Origin: Pseudomonas sp.
GTDB taxonomy: Bacteria > Pseudomonadota > Gammaproteobacteria > Pseudomonadales > Pseudomonadaceae
Reading direction: 5' to 3'
Assembly (NCBI RefSeq): GCF_030150285.1
Contig: NZ_JASLGE010000016.1
Coordinates: 1 to 22,075 of the forward strand
DNA: 22,075 nt
Part shown: positions 1 through 7,613 of the stretch, piece by piece
How the letters are laid out: every line of letters begins with the position of its first letter
Numbering within the stretch: position 1 is the stretch's first letter
The notes under the pieces: model-generated
Seen by the model: the letters and a program-made list of their open reading frames with translations, nothing else
Told to the model about the DNA's origin: nothing
Databases searched by the model: none
Position numbers and translations under genes: made by a program

Positions 1-51
1 TACGACCAATTGGTTAAAAGCCAACTGCTCTACCAACTGAGCTAACGACCC
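1..51 (-). tRNA. tRNA-Lys (TTT), partial
   Basis: This is the 5' two-thirds of a lysine tRNA read on the minus strand. It runs from the acceptor 5' strand GGGTCGT at base 51, through the D-arm TAGCTCAGTTGGTAGAGC, to an anticodon loop CTTTTAA with anticodon TTT. The T-arm, the acceptor 3' strand and any encoded CCA lie beyond the window edge. It is the third gene of a tandem cluster and lies 5 bases after the CCA of tRNA-Pro, so the three are probably cut from one transcript. Confidence 0.95.
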
Positions 52-56
52 AAAAA

Positions 57-133
57 TGGTCGGGGTAAGGGGATTCGAACTCCTGACATCCTGCTCCCAA
101 AGCAGGCGCGCTACCGGACTGCGCTATACCCCG
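57..133 (-). tRNA. tRNA-Pro (TGG)
   Basis: This is a complete proline tRNA on the minus strand. The acceptor stem pairs CGGGGTA with TACCCCG, followed by discriminator A and an encoded CCA (bases 57-59). The anticodon loop TTTGGGA gives anticodon TGG. The T-loop TTCGAATC is canonical. It sits 9 bases downstream of tRNA-Asn and 5 bases upstream of tRNA-Lys, with no terminator between them. Confidence 0.97.
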
Positions 134-142
134 GCTTGAAAA

Positions 143-218
143 TGGCTCCACGACCTGGACTCGAACCAGGGACCCAATGATTAACAGTCATTTGCTCTAC
201 CAACTGAGCTATCGCGGA
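143..218 (-). tRNA. tRNA-Asn (GTT)
   Basis: This is a complete asparagine tRNA on the minus strand. The acceptor TCCGCGA pairs with TCGTGGA (one G-T wobble), followed by discriminator G and an encoded CCA at 143-145. The anticodon loop CTGTTAA gives anticodon GTT. It is the first gene of the Asn-Pro-Lys cluster and lies about 100 bases downstream of a strong promoter. Confidence 0.97.
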
Positions 219-315
219 ACTACATATTTCAATCTACAACGTTGCAACATTTGTAACTCTTTGCAATCCTCTTTGACTTCACCGTATCGCTACGCTTGCG
301 TCTCTGAGGCGGGCC

Positions 316-343
316 ATTTTACAACCTTTCAAACCCTTGTCAA
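316..343 (-). promoter_or_regulatory. Promoter of the tRNA Asn-Pro-Lys cluster
   Basis: On the minus strand there is a perfect -35 TTGACA (338-343), a 16-base spacer and a -10 TAAAAT (316-321; 5 of 6 to consensus). The GC-rich stretch GGCCCGCC follows directly. A GC-rich discriminator is a known mark of stable-RNA promoters that are switched off by ppGpp and DksA. That control is inferred here. Confidence 0.8.
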
Positions 344-481
344 CCCTTAATTTTCGTTAGAAGACAATGATTTAGCTCTTCTAGCGGGCTCTCCGGTTTG
401 GGCCGGTTTGCCGTTGCAGGTGACTTACTGCGGGGCGCATCTTACAAGCGTTTTCCTTACAGATCAACACCCTAAATAAAA
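344..481. other. Intergenic spacer between the tRNA promoter and the clpB terminator
   Basis: The gene-free stretch 219-528 holds the tRNA promoter at one end and the clpB terminator at the other. In the remaining 138 bases I see no convincing ORF, repeat or structured RNA. Confidence 0.6.
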
Positions 482-506
482 AAAGGCCTCGCAAAGCGAG
501 GCCTTT
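482..506 (-). terminator. Rho-independent terminator of clpB
   Basis: This is a perfect 11-base-pair stem, AAAGGCCTCGC (482-492) with GCGAGGCCTTT (496-506), closed by a 3-base loop. On the minus strand it is followed by a run of Ts (complement of the A-rich 478-484). It lies 22 bases after the clpB stop codon. Confidence 0.92.
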
Positions 507-528
507 CTTCAAGCACTGACTTTACGCG

Positions 529-3096
529 TTAGACGAAGACGATTTCGTCGTCCTTCACGCTTGCCACCACCGTGGTGCCTGGCAAGAACTGACCCGACAG
601 AATCAGTTGCGCCAGCGGGTTTTCGATCCAGCGCTGAATCGCACGTTTCAGTGGGCGTGCGCCATACACGGGGTCATAACCTACCGCGATCAGTTTATCC
701 AGAGCCTCTTGGTTCAATTCAAGGCTCAGGTCACGCTCTGCCAGACGACTGCGCAGGCGAGCCAACTGAATCTCGGCAATGCCAGCGATTTGATCGCGAG
801 CCAAAGGCTCGAAGATCACCACTTCGTCGATCCGGTTCACAAACTCCGGACGGAAGTGCGTGCTGACTGCATCCATCACCGCCGCACGCTGGGCTTCGCG
901 ATCGCCTACAAGCTCCTGGATCTGCGCCGACCCCAAGTTGGAGGTCATCACAATCACCGTATTGCGGAAGTCCACAGTACGACCATGGCTATCAGTCAAA
1001 CGGCCATCTTCAAGCACTTGCAACAGTACGTTGAAGACATCCGGGTGAGCCTTCTCCACTTCGTCCAGCAAGATCACCGAGTAAGGCTTGCGCCGCACGG
1101 CTTCGGTCAGGTAACCACCCTCTTCGTAACCCACATAGCCTGGTGGCGCACCAATCAGTCGAGCGACGGAGTGTTTCTCCATGAACTCGGACATGTCGAT
1201 CCGCACCATCGCCTCTTCAGTATCAAAGAGGAATTCAGCCAGCGCCTTGCACAACTCGGTCTTACCCACACCGGTTGGGCCCAGGAACATAAACGAGCCG
1301 CTTGGGCGGTTAGGGTCACTCAGGCCGGCACGGGAGCGGCGGACCGCGTTGGACACGGCAACCACGGCTTCGTCCTGACCAATCACGCGCTCATGCAGCA
1401 AGCTTTCCATCTTCATCAGTTTGTCGCGCTCACCTTCGAGCATTTTGGACACCGGAATACCGGTCCACTTCGACACAACTTCTGCAATTTCCTCTTCGGT
1501 CACTTTACTGCGCAACAATTGGTTCTCGGTCTTGTTGCTATGCTCATCGACCATTTGCAGGCTGCGTTCCAGGTCGGGAATAACCCCGTACTGCAACTCG
1601 GCCATGCGGTTGAGGTTGCCGCTACGGCGTGCCACTTCCAGTTCTTGACGCGCCTGCTCGATCTTTTGCTGGATCTGGGCTGAGCCCTGCACTTCGGCTT
1701 TTTCCGACGTCCAGATTTCTTCCAGGTCCGAATACTCACGCTCGTGGCGCTCGATTTCTTCCTGCAATTTCTCGAGGCGTTTTTTCGCGGCCTCGTCTTC
1801 TTCTTTCTTCAGCGCCTGTGCTTCAACCTTCAGTTGAATCAAGCGGCGCTCCAGACGGTCCAGCACCTCCGGCTTGGAGTCGATCTCCATGCGGATCCGG
1901 CTGGCCGCTTCGTCCATCAGGTCAATGGCCTTGTCAGGCAACTGCCGATCGGTGATGTAACGATGGCTGAGCTTGACCGCAGCAATGATTGCACCGTCAG
2001 TGATCGCCACTTTGTGGTGAACTTCATAACGCTCTTTCAAGCCTCGCAAAATAGCGATGGTGTCTTCTTCGCTCGGCTCATCCACCAGTACTTTCTGGAA
2101 GCGGCGCTCAAGAGCGGCATCCTTCTCGATAAACTGACGGTACTCGTTGAGCGTGGTTGCGCCCACACAGTGCAGCTCACCCCGGGCCAGCGCAGGCTTG
2201 AGCATATTGCCCGCATCCATCGCGCCCTCGCCCTTACCGGCACCGACCATCACGTGCAGTTCGTCGATAAACAGGATGATCTGACCTTCTTGCTTAGTCA
2301 GCTCATTCAATACGGCTTTGAGGCGTTCTTCGAACTCACCACGGAATTTGGCACCCGCAATCAGGGCACCAATATCCAGCGACAGCAGGCGTTTGCCTTT
2401 AAGGCCATCAGGCACTTCACCATTAATGATCCGTTGAGCCAGACCTTCGGCAATCGCGGTTTTACCCACACCCGGCTCACCGATTAACACCGGGTTGTTT
2501 TTGGTACGACGCTGCAACACTTGAATGGTGCGGCGAATTTCATCGTCACGCCCAATCACGGGGTCAAGCTTGCCTTCCTCGGCGCGCTTGGTCAGGTCGA
2601 CCGTATACTTGTCGAGTGCCTGACGCGACTCCTCAGCATTCGGATCGTTAACCGCTTCGCCGCCACGCAGGTTGTTAATGGCGTTTTCCAGGGCCTTTTT
2701 GCTAACGCCCTGGCCGAGCAGCAATTTGCCCAGTTTGCTGTTTTCGTCCATCGCGGCCAGCAGCACAACTTCACTGGTGATGTACTGATCGCCTTTTTGC
2801 TGTGCCAGACGGTCTGCCTGGTTCAGCAGACGCGCCAGATCCTGCGACATATTCACGTCGCCCGTCGGGTTCTGGATTTTTGGCAACTGATCAAGCTCTT
2901 TGGTCAGCTCTTTACGCAAACTGTTTACATCAAAACCGACTTGCATCAGCAGCGGCTTGATCGAACCGCCCTGTTGTTCCAGCAATGCCTGCATCAAATG
3001 AGCAGGCTCAATGGCCGGGTGGTCAAGACCTACCGCCAGGGACTGAGCATCGGACAATGCCAATTGCAACTTGCTGGTTAATCTATCTATACGCAT
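529..3096 (-). CDS. clpB: ATP-dependent disaggregase ClpB (Hsp100)
   Basis: ClpB is a cytosolic hexameric AAA+ chaperone that works with DnaK to pull proteins out of aggregates. The 855 residues match the usual family length (about 857 in E. coli). The order of domains is: an N-terminal Clp repeat domain (about 1-145); a first AAA+ module with Walker A GEPGVGKT near residue 206 and a Walker B ending in DE; a long coiled-coil middle domain (about 410-525) that separates ClpB from ClpA; and a second AAA+ module with GPTGVGKT near 605, followed by the conserved C-terminal region with GARPLKRAIQ. The ATG start is preceded by AAGGAAGG with good spacing. A heat-shock type promoter lies 72-100 bases upstream and a strong terminator follows, so it can be transcribed on its own as well as by read-through from rluD-pgeF. 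Confidence 0.98.
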   Translation of the reverse strand: MRIDRLTSKLQLALSDAQSLAVGLDHPAIEPAHLMQALLEQQGGSIKPLLMQVGFDVNSLRKELTKELDQLPKIQNPTGDVNMSQDLARLLNQADRLAQQKGDQYITSEVVLLAAMDENSKLGKLLLGQGVSKKALENAINNLRGGEAVNDPNAEESRQALDKYTVDLTKRAEEGKLDPVIGRDDEIRRTIQVLQRRTKNNPVLIGEPGVGKTAIAEGLAQRIINGEVPDGLKGKRLLSLDIGALIAGAKFRGEFEERLKAVLNELTKQEGQIILFIDELHVMVGAGKGEGAMDAGNMLKPALARGELHCVGATTLNEYRQFIEKDAALERRFQKVLVDEPSEEDTIAILRGLKERYEVHHKVAITDGAIIAAVKLSHRYITDRQLPDKAIDLMDEAASRIRMEIDSKPEVLDRLERRLIQLKVEAQALKKEEDEAAKKRLEKLQEEIERHEREYSDLEEIWTSEKAEVQGSAQIQQKIEQARQELEVARRSGNLNRMAELQYGVIPDLERSLQMVDEHSNKTENQLLRSKVTEEEIAEVVSKWTGIPVSKMLEGERDKLMKMESLLHERVIGQDEAVVAVSNAVRRSRAGLSDPNRPSGSFMFLGPTGVGKTELCKALAEFLFDTEEAMVRIDMSEFMEKHSVARLIGAPPGYVGYEEGGYLTEAVRRKPYSVILLDEVEKAHPDVFNVLLQVLEDGRLTDSHGRTVDFRNTVIVMTSNLGSAQIQELVGDREAQRAAVMDAVSTHFRPEFVNRIDEVVIFEPLARDQIAGIAEIQLARLRSRLAERDLSLELNQEALDKLIAVGYDPVYGARPLKRAIQRWIENPLAQLILSGQFLPGTTVVASVKDDEIVFV

Positions 3097-3167
3097 TCGT
3101 CACCTTCCTTATGAGCAGGCCGGAGGGATGGAAACTCCTGAATGAAGAAACCTGCCAGATACCTTAG

Positions 3168-3196
3168 TAGATGCGGGCGAATACGAGAGTTTCAAG
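3168..3196 (-). promoter_or_regulatory. Sigma-32 (RpoH) type heat-shock promoter of clpB
   Basis: On the minus strand there is a -35 CTTGAAA (3190-3196), a 13-base spacer and a -10 CCGCATCTA (3168-3176). This closely matches the known RpoH pattern CTTGAAA with CCCCATnTA at 11-16 bases. Its position in the 120-base gap between pgeF and clpB supports a heat-inducible start for clpB alone. Confidence 0.8.
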
Positions 3197-3216
3197 CGTC
3201 TGAAAAGTGATGCAGG

Positions 3217-3951
3217 TCAACAGGCTGAAGATTCGATCCAGACCAATGATGCAAAACGGCCAGTACGAGGGCTGCGCCGGAAGGAGAAAAAACGCGAGTC
3301 GGTCACGGTGCAGAAACCACCGCCATACACGGCGGTAATGCCCGATCGGGCCAGGCGCAGACGCGCCAGCTCGTAGATATCGGCCATATAGCGGCCATCA
3401 TTGACGCTGGGGGTAAATGCCGCAGCGGCAGCGGGCAAGTCTTCTACAAAGACCTCGCGCACTTCGCCTCCGACCTCAAATGCCGTGGGGCCGATTGCCG
3501 GGCCGAGCCAAACCAGTATGTCTTGCGGCTCAACATTGAGGCATTGCGCCGCCGCTTCAAGCACCCCGGCGGCCAACCCGCGCCAACCCGCATGGGCAGC
3601 CGCGACGCGAGTGCCCGCACGGTCACAAAACAGCACGGGCAAACAGTCCGCCGTCATTGCAGTACAGGCGATACCGGGTGTTGAGGTCCAACTGCCGTCA
3701 GCTTCGACAATCAGCCCCGGCTGTGCAGGCGTGACCACAACACCGTGAACCTGGCTGAGCCAGGCGGGTTGAACCTTAAATGTTTCAGAAAGCTGCTGGC
3801 GATTACGGGCAACGGCAAGAGGGTCGTCGCCGACATGATCACCGAGGTTGAAGCTGTCGAACGGTGCCACACTGACATCGCCCGCACGGGTCGTTACGCA
3901 GGCCCTGATGCCTGCCGGCGCTGGCCAGTCAGGAATCAGGAACGTACTCAC
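3217..3951 (-). CDS. pgeF: Peptidoglycan editing factor / laccase-domain nucleoside hydrolytic enzyme (YfiH family)
   Basis: This 244-residue protein belongs to the DUF152/YfiH family. Members have been described as multicopper polyphenol oxidases, as purine nucleoside phosphorylase/adenosine deaminase enzymes and, in E. coli, as PgeF, which keeps wrong amino acids out of peptidoglycan precursors. The proposed metal-site residues are present: His69 (SQVHG), Cys103 (ADCLP) and His120 (AAAHAGWRG). The N-terminal TTRAGD and FNLGDHVGDD motifs are typical. The start is GTG at 3951 and overlaps the rluD stop in the sequence GTGA, so translation is probably coupled to rluD. The stop lies just before the clpB heat-shock promoter. 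The family is certain; the exact physiological role in this organism is not. Confidence 0.93.
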   Translation of the reverse strand: MSTFLIPDWPAPAGIRACVTTRAGDVSVAPFDSFNLGDHVGDDPLAVARNRQQLSETFKVQPAWLSQVHGVVVTPAQPGLIVEADGSWTSTPGIACTAMTADCLPVLFCDRAGTRVAAAHAGWRGLAAGVLEAAAQCLNVEPQDILVWLGPAIGPTAFEVGGEVREVFVEDLPAAAAAFTPSVNDGRYMADIYELARLRLARSGITAVYGGGFCTVTDSRFFSFRRSPRTGRFASLVWIESSAC

Positions 3952-4916
3952 CCGATGAACGCCTCGCGGTCTTGCTTGAGCAGCGTCAGCAACCAGACAA
4001 GATCATCTGGCAGTGGCGACTCCCAGCTCATGCGCTTGCCAGTCGTCGGATGATCCAACTCAAGGAAACGCGCGTGCAGGGCCTGGCGCGGGAAGTTTTT
4101 CAGCGAGTCAACCATTGTCACACTGGCTGCCGGCGGGATACGGAAGCGACCGCCGTAGGCAGGGTCTCCGACCAACGGGTAGTTGATGTGGGACATATGC
4201 ACACGAATCTGGTGGGTGCGCCCGGTTTCCAGCTTTACCCGCACATGGGTATGGGAACGGAAACGCTCCAGCACGCGGTAATGACTGACCGCTTGCTTGC
4301 CCCCCTCCATAACCGCCATACGCTGGCGCTGCTGGCCGTGACGGCCGATAGGCGCGTTGATTTTGCCCCCGGCAGTCACCACACCGATAACAATGCACTC
4401 ATAGATACGGCTGACACTGCGGCTCTGCAATTGGGTAACCAGTTGCGTCTGCGCCTGAATGGTTTTGGCGACCACCATCAGACCGGTGGTGTCTTTGTCG
4501 AGGCGATGCACGATCCCCGCACGCGGCACATTGATAATGTCCGGTACGTGATGCAGCAGCGCATTGAGCAAAGTGCCATCGGCATGCCCGGCTGCCGGGT
4601 GTACCACCAGGCCTGCGGGCTTGTTGATCACCAGAATGTCATCGTCTTCGTAAACGATATCCAGAGGGATATCTTGTGCGATCCATTCACCCTGGGCTTC
4701 CTGCTCTGCAGTCAGCTCCAGGATGGCGCCCCCGTGTACGATGTCACGCGGGCGTATGACGGCTCCGTCCACTGTCAGGCGGCCGTCTTTGATCCAGGCG
4801 GAAAGGCGCGAGCGCGAGTGCTCAGCGAATAATTGTGCGGCGACTTGATCGAGGCGTTGGCCACCCAGTTCGGACGGCACCTCTTCGCGAAGTTGAATTT
4901 TCTCGGACATGCTCAT
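3948..4916 (-). CDS. rluD: 23S rRNA pseudouridine(1911/1915/1917) synthase RluD
   Basis: RluD converts three uridines in helix 69 of 23S rRNA to pseudouridine, which is needed for normal ribosome assembly. The 322 residues show an S4 RNA-binding domain (about 18-75, RLDQVAAQLF then SRSRLSAWIKDGRLTVDG) followed by the RluA-type catalytic domain. The signature HRLDKDTTGL is at 137-146 with catalytic Asp140. The downstream RTHQIRVH and GDPAYGG motifs are also typical. Two ATG codons are possible (4916 and 4910); neither has a strong ribosome-binding site, so the start is uncertain by two residues. It is divergent from bamD, the arrangement also known in E. coli, and overlaps pgeF by 4 bases. Confidence 0.96.
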   Translation of the reverse strand: MSMSEKIQLREEVPSELGGQRLDQVAAQLFAEHSRSRLSAWIKDGRLTVDGAVIRPRDIVHGGAILELTAEQEAQGEWIAQDIPLDIVYEDDDILVINKPAGLVVHPAAGHADGTLLNALLHHVPDIINVPRAGIVHRLDKDTTGLMVVAKTIQAQTQLVTQLQSRSVSRIYECIVIGVVTAGGKINAPIGRHGQQRQRMAVMEGGKQAVSHYRVLERFRSHTHVRVKLETGRTHQIRVHMSHINYPLVGDPAYGGRFRIPPAASVTMVDSLKNFPRQALHARFLELDHPTTGKRMSWESPLPDDLVWLLTLLKQDREAFIG

Positions 4917-4976
4917 CAGGACCGCGCCAAGCCTTTGGTTTCGGCTGCGCGCTTGTGGTTAAATACGGCGTCTTTT

Positions 4977-4998
4977 GCCCCGAGGCTTTTCACGGGGC
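4977..4998. other. Short hairpin between rluD and bamD
   Basis: GCCCCG (4977-4982) can pair with CGGGGC (4993-4998) around a 10-base loop. It lies in the 142-base divergent spacer. There is no T-run after it on either strand, so it is not an obvious terminator; an operator or 5'-leader structure is possible but unproven. Confidence 0.3.
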
Positions 4999-5058
4999 GC
5001 TCATCATAACAGGACGGACCCGCCCAAGACAGCGGCCGTCATAGGGACGCAAGCCGCC

Positions 5059-6072
5059 ATGCAAGTGAAACACCTGCTGCTGATCGCCATCCTCGCACTG
5101 ACCGCCGCTTGCTCATCGACAAAAGAAGTCGTTGACGAAAACCTGAGCGAAGTCGAGCTGTACCAGCAGGCGCAGGCCGACCTGGACAACAACAGCTATA
5201 CCAGTGCTACCGCCAAACTGAAGGCTTTAGAGTCGCGCTACCCGTTCGGTCGCTATGCCGACCAGGCCCAGCTCGAACTGATCTACGCCTATTATAAAAA
5301 CTCTGAACCCGAAGCAGCAAAATCAGCTGCCGAGCGTTTTATTCGCCTGCACCCGCAGCACCCGAACGTGGATTACGCCTACTACCTGAAAGGTCTGACC
5401 TCGTTTGACCAGGATGTCGGCTTGCTCGCTCGCTTCTTGCCTCTGGACATGAGCAAGCGTGATCCGGGGGCTGCACGCGACTCTTATAATGAGTTTGCCC
5501 AACTGACCAGCCGCTTCCCCAATAGCCGCTACGCGCCTGACGCCAAACAGCGCATGATTTACTTGCGCAACCTGCTGGCAGCGTATGAAATCCATGTCGC
5601 CGATTACTACTTGACCCGTCAGGCTTACGTCGCTTCTGCCAACCGCGGTCGTTATGTCGTTGAAAACTTCCAGGAAACACCTTCGGTTGGTGACGGTCTG
5701 GCAGTCATGGTGGAGTCTTACCAGCGCATGCATCTGGACGAACTGGCCAACACCAGCCTTGAAGTCCTGAAAGACAACTACCCGAACCACCCAAGCCTGG
5801 TAGATGGCCAATTCGTGCCACAAGTCTCCGACTCGGACAACCGTTCGTGGCTAAGCAAGGCAACGCTGGGCCTGATTGAATCCAGCACACCGCTTCCACC
5901 GGGTGAAACCCGCGCCAACATGGACATCCAAAAGCAGTACCAAGAGGCCAAGGATGCCATTCCATCCGAGCTGAAACCCAAGGATGCTGATGGCAACATC
6001 ATCGAAGCACCTGAAGAGCCAGGCACAAGCCGCTCATGGTTCAGCTACATGACATTTGGACTGTTCGACTAA
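5059..6072 (+). CDS. bamD: Outer membrane assembly lipoprotein BamD (ComL)
   Basis: BamD is the essential lipoprotein of the BAM complex that folds beta-barrel proteins into the outer membrane. The encoded protein is 337 residues. It begins with a lipoprotein signal peptide ending in LTAAC, so Cys18 would be lipidated after cleavage by LspA (also encoded in this window). A run of tetratricopeptide-type helical repeats follows (about 35-250, for example YQQAQADL, AQLELIYAYYKNSEPEAAKSA and ADYYLTRQAYVASANRGRYV). The start was chosen at 5059 because the signal peptide begins there; AGGGA lies 11 bases upstream, and an in-frame extension to 4975 has no signal-peptide logic. The protein carries a hydrophilic C-terminal tail of roughly 90 residues beyond the E. 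coli protein (245 aa), as is usual in Pseudomonas. A terminator follows directly. Confidence 0.96.
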   Translation: MQVKHLLLIAILALTAACSSTKEVVDENLSEVELYQQAQADLDNNSYTSATAKLKALESRYPFGRYADQAQLELIYAYYKNSEPEAAKSAAERFIRLHPQHPNVDYAYYLKGLTSFDQDVGLLARFLPLDMSKRDPGAARDSYNEFAQLTSRFPNSRYAPDAKQRMIYLRNLLAAYEIHVADYYLTRQAYVASANRGRYVVENFQETPSVGDGLAVMVESYQRMHLDELANTSLEVLKDNYPNHPSLVDGQFVPQVSDSDNRSWLSKATLGLIESSTPLPPGETRANMDIQKQYQEAKDAIPSELKPKDADGNIIEAPEEPGTSRSWFSYMTFGLFD

Positions 6073-6085
6073 TCATCGAACCCAC

Positions 6086-6114
6086 AAAAAAGAGCCCGAA
6101 TGGGCTCTTTTTTT
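6086..6114 (+). terminator. Rho-independent terminator of bamD, probably bidirectional
   Basis: The stem GAGCCC/GGGCTC has a GAAT loop (6098-6101) and is extended by six As on the left pairing with the seven Ts on the right. The U-run lies 14 bases after the bamD stop. The symmetrical A-run means it could also act on the minus strand. Confidence 0.9.
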
Positions 6115-6190
6115 GTGCTCGATTTGGTGCTGTGCGCCTGACAAGTCCTTAGCTAAACTGGTAGATCTTTTTCTCAAATAGCGAATAACC

Positions 6191-6421
6191 ATGTTTCGTT
6201 TACTGATCTGGGCTGCCTTGATTGCTGCAGGCGTGTGGTTTTGGCGCAAATACAAGGCAAACATCGCGGCAACCAAGAGACCTTCGGATCCGGGCACACA
6301 ACCGATGGTGCGGTGTGCACACTGCGGCGTACACCTGCCTCGTGATCATGCCTTGAGTAAACAGCAGGACTGGTACTGCACCCAGAACCATCTGGAACAA
6401 GGCCCAAAGCCGCGAGGCTGA
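6191..6421 (+). CDS. Small membrane-anchored putative zinc-binding protein (PP0621 family)
   Basis: This is a 76-residue protein of unknown function. Residues 3-18 (RLLIWAALIAAGVWFW) form one hydrophobic segment, probably a membrane anchor, followed by a positively charged stretch. The C-terminal half carries Cys42-x2-Cys45-x2-His48 and Cys63-x3-His67, a pattern expected of a small zinc ribbon. It matches my memory of the PP0621 family of Pseudomonas, which also lies near bamD. The ATG has no clear Shine-Dalgarno sequence. It follows the bamD terminator, so it should have its own promoter, which I could not place convincingly. It converges with thiO. Zinc binding and membrane location are inferred from motifs only. 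Confidence 0.8.
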   Translation: MFRLLIWAALIAAGVWFWRKYKANIAATKRPSDPGTQPMVRCAHCGVHLPRDHALSKQQDWYCTQNHLEQGPKPRG

Positions 6422-6437
6422 GTCATACAAAGAACGT

Positions 6438-6466
6438 TGCAGGAGCAAAACCCGTACGCTCCTGCA
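6438..6466. repeat. REP-like inverted repeat between convergent genes
   Basis: TGCAGGAGC (6438-6446) and GCTCCTGCA (6458-6466) form a perfect 9-base-pair stem with an 11-base loop. The GGAGC...GCTCC core resembles the intergenic REP palindromes common in Pseudomonas. It lies in the 59-base gap between two convergent genes and lacks a T-run, so it could be a lone REP element or a weak bidirectional transcript end. Confidence 0.5.
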
Positions 6467-6480
6467 GGGTGCATTCCGGC

Positions 6481-7581
6481 TTAAATTCGACCGGTGGGTG
6501 CATAAGGCGCTGGGTCTATAATCGGCTCGCGCCCTAACAACAGGTCCGCGAACAACTGGCAAGATGCCGGTGCCAATACCAAGCCATTACGATAATGCCC
6601 GCAGTTGAGCCACAACCCGCCCATACCTGCGACCTGGCCAATATAGGGAATACCTTCAGGCGACCCTGGCCGCAAACCCGCCCAATGCGCCACAGGCTCA
6701 ACGCCCGCCAATGCAGGAATCAACTCGACCGCAGAAGCCTTAAGGCTTTCAAGTGCGGAAGAGGTTGGCGTTTTATCGAACCCTTCATGTTCCAGCGTAC
6801 TGCCAATCAGGATGTGACCGTCACGTCGCGGAATCGCATAACGCCCCTTGGCCAGCACCATACCGGACAAGAAACCAGGCTCACATTTGTACAGAACCAT
6901 CTGGCCTTTAACTGGCTCCACGGGCAGCTCAAGGTCCAGTGTTTTGAGCAATTCACCGCTCCAGGCCCCAGCGCTAAGCACCACTTCATCAGCACGAATC
7001 TCACCGCGGGCGGTGTTCACACCGACGATGCTTGCCCCCTCACGGATGAACCCCTGCACCTGGCATTGCTCTTGGATAGTCACATTCGGCATTGCCTGCA
7101 AGGCTGCCTTGAGCGATTTAACAAGCCGCGGGTTACGCACATTGGCCACGCCAGCCATGTAAATGGCCCGGGAATAGCCACGGCCCAAGACCGGCACATC
7201 GGCTTCAACCGATGAGATCTCAACCGCGCTCAACGGTCGCTTTTCTTGCTTGGCCCACGCCAACGCTTCAACGTCATCGTCAAGGTCCAGCCAGTACAAA
7301 CCCGTGGTGTGCACTTCAGGATCCACACCCGTCACAGCCAGCAAACGCTCGGCCAACTGCGGATAAAAATCCTGCGACCAATGCGCCAGAGCCGTTACCG
7401 CCGGCGTGTAACGCCAAGGGTAGAGCGGCGACACAATACCGCCCCCCGCCCATGACGACTCCTGCCCGACACCACTGCGATCCAGCACCGTGACCTGCTT
7501 AACTTCTGCCGCCAGGTTAAAGGCTGTCAGCAACCCAATAACCCCACCGCCTACTATCACTACCTCTTGCTGCTTAGCCAT
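6481..7581 (-). CDS. thiO: Glycine oxidase ThiO (FAD-dependent)
   Basis: ThiO is a flavin enzyme of the D-amino-acid oxidase family. It oxidises glycine to iminoglycine, which feeds the thiazole half of thiamine; related enzymes also oxidise sarcosine and D-amino acids. The 366 residues start with a beta-strand and the dinucleotide-binding motif GGGVIG at 11-16. SSWAGGGIVSPLYPWRY follows, a typical ThiO segment near the flavin, then GRYAIPRRDGHILIGST and the C-terminal AGLRPGSPEGIPYIG. It starts 32 bases after pilE on the same strand, so it may be read from the pilin transcript, though no functional link is known. It is not beside other thiamine genes here. Substrate choice cannot be decided from sequence alone. 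Confidence 0.9.
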   Translation of the reverse strand: MAKQQEVVIVGGGVIGLLTAFNLAAEVKQVTVLDRSGVGQESSWAGGGIVSPLYPWRYTPAVTALAHWSQDFYPQLAERLLAVTGVDPEVHTTGLYWLDLDDDVEALAWAKQEKRPLSAVEISSVEADVPVLGRGYSRAIYMAGVANVRNPRLVKSLKAALQAMPNVTIQEQCQVQGFIREGASIVGVNTARGEIRADEVVLSAGAWSGELLKTLDLELPVEPVKGQMVLYKCEPGFLSGMVLAKGRYAIPRRDGHILIGSTLEHEGFDKTPTSSALESLKASAVELIPALAGVEPVAHWAGLRPGSPEGIPYIGQVAGMGGLWLNCGHYRNGLVLAPASCQLFADLLLGREPIIDPAPYAPTGRI

Positions 7582-7613
7582 CGATGAATCCAGCTCGAAA
7601 TAAAATTAAGTGG

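Noticed and set aside
1..218. tRNA cluster as an integration site for a genomic island
   Set aside because: No integrase, direct repeat of a tRNA 3' end or foreign-looking gene is visible; the adjacent genes are core genes. The side beyond base 1 cannot be judged.
607..2487. Large plus-strand open frames opposite clpB (607-1683 and 1744-2487)
   Set aside because: Both are shadows of the clpB reading frame with no independent support.
3972..4832. A 286-codon plus-strand open frame opposite rluD
   Set aside because: It is antisense to a certain gene and has no family resemblance.
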